This document shows positions 42,974 to 53,334 of a stretch of 60,000 nt of DNA, piece after piece; positions within the stretch are counted from its first letter, which is position 1; each line of letters opens with the position of its first letter. The position numbers were made by a program, and so were the translations under genes. Under the pieces are notes generated by a model. The model ran no database searches and was not told where the DNA came from. It saw nothing but the letters and a program-made list of their open reading frames with translations. Origin of the DNA: Branchiostoma floridae (lineage: Eukaryota; Chordata; Leptocardii; Amphioxiformes; Branchiostomatidae). The stretch spans positions 14,837,811-14,897,810 of the forward strand of contig NC_049986.1 of the NCBI RefSeq assembly GCF_000003815.2, in the 5' to 3' direction.

Positions 42974-45900
42974 AGGGGTATTGATAAATATAGTTTCAGG
43001 TGAGGAACAGTTTGCAGAATCAAACATACAACATTCAAGATCCTCTATTTCTTCATCGATATTTGACACATCTGGGAGGATTGATATAACAGGTGACTTC
43101 CCTTGGTTCAAGATGTCGACCCGCAGACTGTTTGATCCACTCATACCCCTACTCTTTTCGATTCGTGTAGTGGGTTCTTTTACATTCTGTGTCTCTCCTC
43201 AAACTCGGAACCTCCACGATTTTAGCATCCTTATCTGAGGAATGTTAGCAGCCAAAGCCAGGTACTCATTTCACTTGCGCTGAGCCAGGAAATATGTACA
43301 TTTTCCAGGGGCGCAACAGTGGTGCCTGGCATGCCACGGCCTCTGTGCGTGTAAGAACCGCGCAACCCTCTGATAAAGATAGAGATGCTCCACTGGAATA
43401 TACAAGGAAAATGGAACTTGACATTGCAAAATGTGAACCCTAGCCTTTCAATTATGTGAGGGATTGATATACATGTAGCAACATACTCTCTGCCTTTAAT
43501 GTCATAACGCCTGCCTGTGGTACAACATGCTGTTTAGTAAACATCCCAAGAGAGCTTGACTGTTAACATCACAGGGTTTGAATACTCCTCATCCGTATTA
43601 TGAACGTCACAACTCCTTGTTCTCTGCATTTGTCTGCGTGGTCGGCCTTCTAAGTGCTATTATGGACAGACTGTAAGCTGCTCAATTTCCCTGGGATCTG
43701 CCAGATCATTTCTATTCCCTACATTGGAAGTCGAAAGTAATCCAGCAAAATGGACTCCCTCAAACGTGCTCACCAGGGATAGGGTCCATCTAAGGGCGTC
43801 ACACTACAAATGACTAGAGCAATTCAAAAATTCTTCAGACAATATTCTGGTAGAGGGTGTTAGTGATTAGTAGACACGAAATCAGAATGTGTTGGTGTTT
43901 CCTGAGAAAAAAAACCGTCTGAATGGACCTTGAGGATATTAGAGATGCGGATGGTGTCGGGATAGCCGGGTCCTGTCCTTGGTACTGCAGCAGAACGTCC
44001 GGATTTTAGGTCTATGGCCTCGATGTTTGGTGGCAGGTATCGATAGCTTGCGTTGAAACTGCATGGGCATTTTTGTTTAAATCTTTCGAGGAGAATAAGT
44101 GAAACAAGGAACGACGGATTCCCATGGTATTCGGCATACATGTATCTTAGAGATATACACAATAAAATTACTTTAACACATGTAATATATATTATGTTGG
44201 CAGAGACATCCATCACTTAAAATTAATTATACTAGTTACAGCTTTATTTGCATAATAATTGAGACAAGATAAAATATTAATAAAAGCCATGAAGTCTGAG
44301 GTATGAGGTCTCCAAACTCTTATTAGAACAACACTTACATTGAACTACGTTATCGTCATTGGCTGGCAATGGACAGAAATGGGTTAAAACAGTAAACCTT
44401 AATGAGAAGTCTATGAAATAAAATACTACAACCTATTAGTCTTCTAATCTCGCTGAAACACACCACTAACGCTAGTAATGTGTGTATATATTGCATAGAG
44501 AGTTTGTATAGGTGGAAGATACGATACATTTAGAATTCGAAGCGATCCGTGGGGTGGGGAGGGGGGCACGAGTACCGACCCTTTGATAAGTATCAGCCAG
44601 GTGTGCCGTAAGAGCCCAGGGAGAATGTAGCCGACGTGACAGGAATGGCAGATACCATCCGTCAGCCACGAAAGGGGTGTAGTTTTTCTCCTGAAGCTGA
44701 GAGGGAAGACAGTAACGCCAAGTGATATTCTCCAAGAATCTGATAATCTGTACGACCATTGCTTGACTATCAGTTGGCGCCATGGCATCAATGGAATGCT
44801 GAGCCTCATGTTTCATTCCTGTTCCTTTTCCACCTGTACTTCCACTTCCTCCACTTAGAACCTTTCACGGGCACAATACTAGCTTTTCCTCAAACTCACA
44901 TCGCCATACTGTTCAAATACGGGACTCAAAGTCCTTGTACATCAAAAGTTTCTTCCCCCGACTGGCAAACTATATGGAACTCTCTTGATGACAACTGTTT
45001 ACCTCCAGTCTACAACCTTTTAGCCTTTGAAATGAATGTTCACTGCTATCTCCTTGCATAATAATTTCCACCACCCAACACCTTAGTCCATCAAGTTGCC
45101 TTGAATTGTTGAAGTGGTCAAATGGCATTGATTTGAACCCCTTAAAAATAATCGGCAGTTTTCATTCTGCAAGTCTATATATGTATGTACAAATTCAAAA
45201 CTGATAAGACGTGAGGGGGATGTCTCAGAACAAATGTGCTGTCGTTACAGATGAAAGTCAAAGATCCGTGAAGAACCCCACATGATACATGAGCAGGCGC
45301 ATAGTTTGTGATATCAATAAGAAGTCTGCGAAGCGAGTCAATACGCACAACATTTATTTCCTAGAAGATCTCACGGCTGTCATTTCGCCGTCTTACCTCC
45401 ATACGTCAAGTCAGCTTCTGTCTTCGAACAGTTCCGGAGTTGCCGATAGAGAATGTACTTGAATATCGATTGACATCTTCTTAACTGTAGTATTCTTCTT
45501 CGTTACGATTAATCTAACATGAATGGTGTATAAAACGAGAGCAGTTCGTTTTTGTCTTGATTCTTTGAGGGAAATGTATACTGTTCATATGCTATGACGT
45601 TCAAGCATGCATGTACATTCACTCATCGTATCCATGTGGTTGAATACTCACAGGGCGACCAAGAATAACTACATGTACATGTATATTCATAATGATTACC
45701 AGCCGAATCTCACTGCCAAGCAATGCCAGTCTAGCAGCGTCCTCTAGCGTGTTGCAACGGTAGTGAAGGAGTTCATCTTCAAGATACACTGGGCCTTGGA
45801 CGATGTTAGAAAGGTTGCTGTTCGTTCCTGATTTAACTTTGTGTGTCGTGATCACGATACAGGACCAGACTATTAGACGGTAACATGGCTACGTATGTAC

Positions 45901-46610
45901 AATTGGGCGCCTTTCAGGTCTGATAAATGTTTAAATGCATGATAGAGAATGTCTCTAGCTATATTCTAGTGATGATTTTCTAACTTACGATAGAGGTTAT
46001 AAAGTTGGTGGTGGGGATCTGGGGGTCTTGAGATCAGGTGATCGTAACATAACAGAGCTAGCTGTCGAAAATACCGTACTTCCAAGGCTGCGAAAACAGC
46101 AGAGAAACCATCAGAAAGCTTGGTCGTTATTCAGTTGTACACATACAATTCACTACTCTGCTATTCGATCACTGTCGAAGTTTACGCTCACGACTGGACC
46201 ACACAAAAAACGTCGCCACCAGTAAATGCCAAAGCTGATATATTGACGGGGACTGTGCAACTCACCTCATTATTACAACGGTATGGTGCCCATTTGTGTT
46301 ATACTATACAACTGTCACAGTTTTCCCCCCATATCATAGGCGGTAATACGTGGTTGGACAAACTCTGGTTAGGCCTTGGGAATTCAATGCCGTGTTTCCT
46401 ATTTGTTCCTAAAAAAGTAGAGTCGGTGGGAAGATATTATCTTTATGTGTTTTTACATTTCAGCCGAAGTGATCCAACAAATGCAGTTCAACAATGTAAA
46501 ACTGAAATGCACTGGAATTTTCAACATCATATTTCATGCACACAGATATAACGTTACATTACACACGTACAATTTTCTATTGCAACAGAAATGTTGGGCA
46601 ACGGTTCTAT
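42974..46610. other. Intergenic stretch between the promoter and TRIM45
   Basis: AT-rich with short chance frames on both strands. The only segment with a coding-like pattern is the possible - strand exon at 45700-45827. Confidence 0.35.
45700..45827 (-). CDS. Possible coding exon, unidentified
   Basis: The - strand frame contains NIVQGPVYLEDELLHYR then CNTLEDAARLALLGSEIRL, which reads like ordinary protein. It lies between an acceptor-like aaatcag and a donor gtaatc. Its entry phase (two bases completing a glycine codon) is the one required to follow the exon at 50876-51022. The acceptor has a poor pyrimidine tract. If real, the - strand gene would span the 5' exons of TRIM45. Confidence 0.25.
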
Positions 46611-46760
46611 AAAGTTTTCATCACTCAGATGTCGATGAGAGTTTTCTAATTTTGATGTCCCTTGCCAGCGGCCGACCCAGAACAAGGGTTGAGGTCGACA
46701 GATTTTTGCTAGGCTCTGTCTTGTCACCTAAAACACAACATTTTCCCCGGCCCGGCCTCA
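46611..46760. repeat. Dispersed repeat shared with 9711-9850
   Basis: Shares catcactcagatgt, cagatttttgct and caacatttt blocks in the same order and spacing class with the intronic copy near 9.7 kb. Ends undefined. Confidence 0.45.
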
Positions 46761-47359
46761 AAGATGTAGATGGTCGTTGATCAACCCCTAGGCCCTCCGT
46801 GAGACCCCTCTCGATCTCGCTAACGTAGACCTGAAAAGAAAGGTATTACATCTAAGCCTGGACAGTAAAACTATCATACATGTGTTATTAGCTATAGACT
46901 TCTGCATGGGCCCACAGGGATCTTATTGGTTGAAGTAGGAATACTGGCGGATTTCTGTATGTGTCCGGACAATTTACGGTGTGTGATCGATGTTCTACTC
47001 TGACCTCGCCAATTAAACACCTTCTGAGATTTATTGTCGCCGGTGAAGCTATGCCGGAAACAATTTGTCAGGGGCGATTCGTTCTTGCTACCTTTGTATG
47101 GGAAATGCTGCCTGACCTATATTCACACTTTTTCCAAACTTCCCTTTTCTGCTCGTTAATAAAGATGTTATAAAAGTTTCAATTTTTTTTAATTACTACA
47201 AAATGTAACATTGCGTTCCATATATGCCTTGGTCTATCGACCAAATCTGGCGAACAAACCCAGACATGTCAGAGGCTACACGATTACACCTGTGAGCTGA
47301 CAGATCTACAGATAGCTTTAATTTCACCCTTGAATACTTCTGCGTCTCTTGTCGGTTTG

Positions 47360-47642
47360 TGAACGGTCCCTGTCAGTATTGGATCTACGAAAACACTCGT
47401 GTCCCGCCATCAGGTTCCTATTACCCGCTCCCCGGCGGAGCGGCAGCCTATAGGCGAGCAGCCTGCTGCCCTGGGCGGTCAAGTCGGGTCATCCGGCAGC
47501 CAAGACTTCTCAGATTTACACAACAAGAATCTCAGATGTTCTGAGTCTGACGACCCGGGCGGCTGGCAGGCACGTAGTGGCATCAGCCTGATCCTCTCCT
47601 CGTCCTCGTTTGTCAGGAGGTGCGACAAACCCTGCACACAAG
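47360..47642 (+). promoter_or_regulatory. TRIM45: TRIM45 5' leader region
   Basis: GC content rises from about 47390. A pyrimidine-rich stretch ending cgtttgtcag at 47616 is a plausible 3' splice site 26 bases before the start codon, so a 5' UTR intron is possible. No TATA box was seen. Transcription start not determined. Confidence 0.4.
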
Positions 47643-49649
47643 ATGTCCAAACCTCAAATGAACGGCTTCGCGAACGGGTTCGCGCCTCCCCTGAACGCGG
47701 CCAGCTCCCGGCTGCGGTGCGGCATCTGCCAGCAGAAGTTCTCGGACCCGCGGGTCCTGCCGTGCCTGCACTCCTTCTGCTCGGCCTGCCTGCGCACCAT
47801 CGAGCCTTACGCCGTCGGCGGCGGCGCGGACGACCGGGACAGCGGCTCCATGTCCGTCCTGAACGGCTCCAGCTTCTCCATCTCCGTGAAGGGCCGAGAC
47901 ACCACCACCATCCTGTGCCCGTCCTGCGACATCGAGGTGGACATCCCGAAGAACGGCGTGGAGGAGCTGCCCTCGGACTTCATCATCAACAACGAGCTGG
48001 TCATCGCGTCGCTGAACCAGGAGGCGGAGCAGATCCTGTGCGGACTCTGTACGGACAATGTCGAGGGTTCTCGCGCCATCGCGCGGTGCTTCGAGTGCTC
48101 GGTGAACCTGTGCGGGTTCTGCGTGCAGGCTCACAGGCGGCAGAAGAAGACGTCCGTCCATAACGTCCTGACGCTAGACGAGGCCAGACAGAAGGGCGTG
48201 GGGAGGGTGAGCCAGCCGGTGGTCTGTGCCGTGCACCCTACCGAGGAACTGCGACTCTTTTGCCAGGTGAGAATACATGGTTATTATCTGAACAATCCCT
48301 ACTGCAAGACTAACTCGCAGGTGTTACATATAGGTATACTTGTCTGAGTAGTCACCAGGCCGTTGAACTTCTTCAACTTCTCCTCAGGCTGTCTGGTCTT
48401 GAAGGCGTGACACGTCTTTCGACCCACCTACTTTACGAGAATTCCCCAGTCCGACGCTGGTCCCGCGGCGACTTCAGGGCGATTGTTCATTGTTTTCAAA
48501 CCTCTGAAACACATGTCTGACCTCTATTTTGAGACCAACACAGTCACCTGGGGCTTGCAATTATGCCATCACTGTGTAGGAAATTGAGATATCAAAATCT
48601 GTACTATAGGTCATAATAGGAGTAACTGCTTATCTTTGTTTTCGCATTTTTATTTTGGATGAAAAAGGAATATTTAACAATTACTTGATATTTCTTCTCC
48701 AAGAAGAGTTAATTTGTTACAGCTATGACTGAATGTTTTGTGTTATGTTGTAAACGTGAAACTTATTAGGAAGATTGGCTTGGAGTGGTATGTACCCCAC
48801 GTGACAAGAGAGTACAGACATGACGAACTGGCAATCGCACAATTCTGAGTGAATGATGAAATAGCTTCGACGTACGCAATTATTGTAGTAACGTGGCCTT
48901 TTGACTTCTCTTATTAGACTGTTGGTGGAAACAGGAGTAAACAGATGATTCATTAGATACTGTTGGAGAAACGTGATACGTAACCCTACGCAATTATTTT
49001 TTGATGTAGTGATGTTTTTCCAATCCCCTGTACGTGCAGACATGTGACAAGCTGGTGTGTCGTGACTGCTGCCTGGCGGAGCACAGAGAACACGAGTGCG
49101 CCTTCGTGTCCACCATCAGCGACAAACACACCTCCGTCATGCGCGAGCTTCTCAACCAGACCGAGCCCAACCTTGACATCCTCCGGAAGGCCCTGGACGG
49201 CATCGCGGCCATGAGTCTCGCCGTTCGCGACCGCGCGGAGAAGGTGGCCAACGAGGTGCAGCAGTACACCGACTCGTACGTCAAGGCGCTGCTGATGCAC
49301 CGGGACGCGCTGTTGGACAGGATCGACCAGCTTCGCGAGGCGAAGGAGCGGAACCTGCGGATGCACCGCGTCCAGCTGGAGGCGATCCTGGCAGACTTCT
49401 CCACGGCGTGCGACTTCACGTCCAAGGCGCTGCAGGACGGCTCCGATGTGGAGCTGCTGATGGTGAAACCAGTGGTCATGAAGCGGCTACAGGAACTGAA
49501 CCATATGAAGTATAATGTCAAGCCAAAGGAGGATGACTTCATGAAGTTTTATCCCAAACAGCCGGCCGGCATGTGTAACGGCTTCGAGGTCTTCGGCGGC
49601 ATCTCGGCCAAGAGTGTGGATCCGGGCAAGTCCACTGCCAAGGGGGAAG
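47643..49649 (+). CDS. TRIM45: TRIM45-like RING/B-box protein, first two coding exons (partial)
   Basis: Exons 47643-48266 and 49040-49649 encode the first 411 residues. The family are cytosolic/nuclear RING ubiquitin ligases; human TRIM45 (580 residues) damps MAPK and NF-kB signalling. Visible: C3HC4 RING with C26, C29, C41, H43, C46, C49, C92 and C95, including the unusual ~42-residue insert before the last pair; B-box 1 (C133-H173), with AHRRQKKTSVHNV; B-box 2 (C195-H226), split by the intron after Q208; coiled coil about 230-330; then LMVKPVVMKRLQELNHMKY and a YPKQPAGMCNGFEVFGGIS segment like that of TRIM45 before its filamin domain. The start ATG follows an in-frame upstream TTG that is not used. 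Donors gtgaga and gtaggg and acceptor tgtacgtgcag are canonical. The filamin repeat and C-terminus (about 165 residues) are missing from what I can see. Confidence 0.93.
48267..49039 (+). other. TRIM45 intron 1
   Basis: 773 bases, AT-rich, interrupting B-box 2 in phase 0. Nothing else seen. Confidence 0.8.
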
Positions 49650-49989
49650 GTAGGGGCGATAATTTTGAACTCTGTTTATTTATACAGACATTCAATCCTG
49701 TTTCATCCCATCCAAATCCCAGTCTATCATAATCGAGACGTATTTTCTGACAACAAAACATGATTACAACAAGTCGTTACACCAAACGTTTCGCCGCCCA
49801 GAATTCTGTGACCGACATCACCTGATTGGTTTTGACCCATTCCCAGACCTTGCAACTCAGTTGTCCCAACTTGTAGTTCCCAACCTTTTCGTTTTTTTAA
49901 CGAACTACATGAAGGACACATGTTCAGAGGTTGACCCCTTGGTTCGCGCTGGGCTGTACATTGTGTCAAAGGTAAATTATCTTTCCGCC

Positions 49990-50680
49990 TTCCCAATTTC
50001 GAGATAATAATTTCCAGTGCAAGACTGCGTGGGTCTTTACCTATAGACTTACGTGCCAAAGGCCAGATATATCTTTATCCTGCATCAATGCGCTAATAAT
50101 TTCCAGTAGGTACTCTTTAATTTTCCCCACAGGGGTTTATATAATACACCACGTGTCATTATGTTTGAGTCCAGGTATATCTCTTCATCCCCGCTGAGTT
50201 TTGCGGTAATAAATTCCAGCGGAGGATTTTTCTTTACCCACAGGAGTCTTAACCCTTATTTCAGGGTGTCAAGGATCAGTGATGTTTTCATCCCTCGATA
50301 TCCTGCTAATAATTTCCAGAAACGAGCTCTTTTGTGACCCACGGCGAGCTTTACCCTTGTGTCAAAGAGTCAGACATGTACATGCGTACTATTTTCTTCC
50401 CACTGCGTTACGCCAATCATATCCAGTGGTAGGCTTTCACAAGTTTTACCCCCACATAGGAGTCTCCAATACATGTGGCCATCTTTTCATCTCCTCTGAG
50501 GTCTACACTTATGATAGACTTTTTGACCCACAGAAATGTGGTGTCAAAATCAAAATGAGAAAGTTATGAGTATCAAAGGTCAATTATCTTTTTAGCCGCT
50601 GTATTTTACGGTGATAATTCCCAGGCTTAGTCTGACGGCGCCCGTACCCCATGTGCGGGTTTATGGACATTCCTACATGG
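49990..50680. repeat. Degenerate ~100-bp tandem array
   Basis: About seven diverged units. Each has a taataatttccag core (ends near 50017, 50106, 50219, 50319, 50426 and 50624, one unit unreadable) followed by ttt-rich sequence, acccacaggagtc-like text and gtgtcaaagg. Spacing is 89-113 bp. It lies in the sequence after TRIM45 exon 2. Confidence 0.75.
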
Positions 50681-50875
50681 ACCCGGGCCAGTCGGAACCT
50701 CAGGCGTGTACAACAGGTCACGTCCATAATGATGTCAGGAGATGGTTCTTATCTTGTTGCTAAAACGAAATAGGTTAAAAAAAGACCATAAAGGTTAGAT
50801 TTTAGTTGCCGTTTGTCTGTGTGCCTGTCTGTACGGCGTGTGTGTGTGTGAAGGGGGAGCAGACGGCCGCCATAC

Positions 50876-51022
50876 CTCGAGAAGCTGTGGATAGATCCCT
50901 AAGATATTTGATCTTTCTTTGAATGGGGCCGAGAAAACGAAGGTCATCGTCGTAATGGGGCTGCACTTCTAGCGGATGTCTATTGTGCTGCAGCAAAACT
51001 TCAGGTTGTGATATTTCATGTC
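50876..51022 (-). CDS. Unidentified gene, candidate exon 2
   Basis: 147 nt on the - strand between an acceptor (catcatgcccag, AG at 51024-51023) and donor gtatgg (from 50875). It enters and leaves in phase 1. Contains HEISQPEVLLQHNRHPLEVQ, then YDDDLRFLGPIQRKIKYLRD. The entry phase fits the donor of the exon at 52196, giving ...YEENL-G-HEIS... with no stop. I do not recognise the family. Confidence 0.5.
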
Positions 51023-52195
51023 CTGGGCATGATGTGATCATGATTACTAATTTACTAATCTATACCAGCATCTTCTTTGAGATCACCTCGCCCTCGCAGT
51101 TCTGCAGGTTGTTGTTGACCATATGATATTCCAGACTTGGCTTGTATACGTCATCAACCTACGTCGTACATGGTTTCTGGTGTTTCATCGCATCCGCCAG
51201 CTCAAGGGGCGCACGTGAGACCCGTTACTATGACAACCGGACCCCGCCCACAGACATCTGGACCGATTTCTCGGCTAGATTCTTGGGCAGAGAAGGTCGA
51301 GAGAAGGTTGGAGCAACTTGTACTAGAAACATATTTCATTTCGGCAACCCCATTCCAGAAATACGTAAATGTGCTTACTCAGTGTGATGTCTGTGTGAAA
51401 CGTCTGGGTTTTGGGAAGCAATTTTTACCGGAACCGGCAAGTTAAGTGTCTGCTTCCAAAATGTGTCTCCAGTCGTGGTGATCCAACGTCTTCTCGAAAG
51501 AAGACTCGTTAGATTTTGTTTCCCAACAGATAAAGCGGTGTCAGCATCTACTGAAGACCATTAAGCTTAGATTTTTGAAGGGAAACAGACGAAGCTGAAA
51601 TGATAAATCGGTACTCATGAAACGGTTGGACGTTAAAGGTTTGTTGGACCAATGAGGATCAATGAGGTTTTATCAAGACGTTTTATTAAAACCTCCTTGT
51701 TCGGACGTATAATATAGGCATACGCATGTACTACGAGTATACAAAGGAATTGAACGGAATGTTACTATTTATTCATGATTATACCATTGTATGTTTATGG
51801 AAGGCATATTTCATTTTGGCAATCGTACTACAAACAGCATACAAATCCATAGCTTCTTATTTTCGGTAGACAATAAAAACACGATTTGTGTTTTTGTGCT
51901 AATCAGCATTCAGTATACACTGACTCATGGCGAGACATTTGCCATGATCCAAGTTCTGCTTTTCATCTAAACTTGAAAGTTTGCGGTCCACTTGGGCCCC
52001 AAAATATTTAAAGCAAAGTCAAGCCGACATCGGGACAAATGTGTGCGCGCCGTCTGTAAATTTCTCTGGCATCCTCCCCACCCAAGACTCGTGCCAAGTT
52101 CTTTACTGTGGGCCAGCTGCGGTCTGGACTGGGAACGGGCTTGTCTGGTCCCACACCGGTCAGTGCAACTGATGGAGATACAAACTTGACTTTAC
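51023..52195. other. Intron of the - strand candidate gene
   Basis: No exon or repeat is clear. Two overlapping + strand frames at 51137-51445 have no recognisable content. Confidence 0.35.
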
Positions 52196-53334
52196 CTAGA
52201 TTTTCCTCATAGAATTTCGACGTAGTTGTCGGAAGGGAAGATCTTCTGACTGTCTTGTTGCCGGTGACAATACAGTCAAACCTGTCTATAGCGGCCACTC
52301 AAGGGACTGGTCAAAATTGGCCACTATAGAGAGGTGGCCACTATAGAGAATATGCTAATTAATTGACCACAAGCAATAAGTTACACATGGTTTTAGTACC
52401 CACTGATCTTTATTCACATAATACAGTACTGTACATGTACTGCAATGATTTTACACTATATGTATTAAGAAAACAAAAGCTATAAAAAGTTTTAAATGTT
52501 CTACAGTTGATATTGTCTGAAGAGACCGGTATCGTCATATTTCTTTGATCTTTCGTCTTGTATCCTTTGATACTTCGCCGTCCGTGTGTTCCCTCCCGCG
52601 TTCACACGTCAGGTTCGCCCATTATGCTAATGTGGTACTCACAAGAAAAGTCTCGTCATTTTAGACTTATCTCTTAATAAATGTAAGAATAAAATCCACC
52701 ATAGTCTGAAGTTCATATCATTTTGTCTTTGTAACAATTCATTTAGAAAGTTTTTGTGATAAAAATTAACCTAAGCGATAGTGTATTAGAACGTAACTTT
52801 AACGCAATTTACCTCTGTAATATTGGTGTCGTCTATTGACCTTATATGACCTCGCTTGTCGGCGGGTATGGGTAGCGCCAGTTTACGAAGTTTTGTTTTG
52901 AAAATAAATCAAAGAGGTTTTAAATCCGGCGTAGGGTGACGATACGGCAGCTGTATATGGCCGAACGCGTGCCGAAACATAGATCAGCGGTCCGCGTGGC
53001 CGTAATCGGCAGTGTTTTTGTACCTGCGGGACCGGAAATCGTGTGACCGTGGCCGCGTTGGACAGGTGGCCGCTAAGCCTATTTCTTAATCATTACGAAT
53101 CCAAGGGACCGACAAAAAGTGGCCACTATGGGCAGGTGGCCGTTATGCAAAGGTGGCCGCTAATACAGGTTTGACTGTACTGGGGCCGGTGTTTAATCCC
53201 AACATCTGCTTGGAGCCTGTCAGTTTCAGATCATACTGCAGTTTGACCCCTGCCTTTGTATCTAGAGTGACGTTTGATAATCTAACGTACCTCAGCAGAT
53301 TGACACATTTCAGTACCCTGTAAACCAGCGCCAT
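52196..53334 (-). pseudogene. Unidentified gene, first coding exon split by a transposon
   Basis: ATG at 53334-53332 opens a frame MALVYRVLKCVNLLRYVRL... that is rich in L, R and K and free of D/E for its first 24 residues, like a mitochondrial presequence. At 53178 the frame is interrupted by the element 52273-53177. Past it, from 52270, the frame resumes (IVTGNKTVRRSSLPTTTSK) and ends at the donor gtaaag (from 52195). Deleting the element with one TA copy joins the halves in the same frame (GPS-IVTG). Either this haplotype carries a disrupting insertion or the gene is a relic; a real exon with the insertion absent from other alleles is also possible. Confidence 0.5.
52273..53177. mobile_element. 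905-bp pogo/Tigger-like non-autonomous element
   Basis: Inverted ends CAGTCAAACCTGT flanked by TA on both sides (52271-52272 and 53178-53179), as in the pogo/Tigger branch of Tc1/mariner. Inside the ends are repeated ggtggccactatag and gcggccac blocks. The interior is AT-rich with no transposase frame. Its insertion point is inside an open - strand frame. Confidence 0.88.

Noticed and set aside
46120-46551. 143-codon + strand frame upstream of TRIM45
   Set aside because: No recognisable family or splice context; AT-rich surroundings.
47613-48161. 182-codon antisense frame under TRIM45 exon 1
   Set aside because: Mirror of the GC-rich coding exon; no motif, no splice context.
47399-48163. 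254-codon + strand frame overlapping TRIM45 exon 1
   Set aside because: It is the out-of-frame shadow of the GC-rich RING exon, with Arg/Ala-rich meaningless sequence.
48994-49542. 182-codon and 126-codon antisense frames under TRIM45 exon 2
   Set aside because: Shadows of the real exon; Ser/Arg-rich and without domains.
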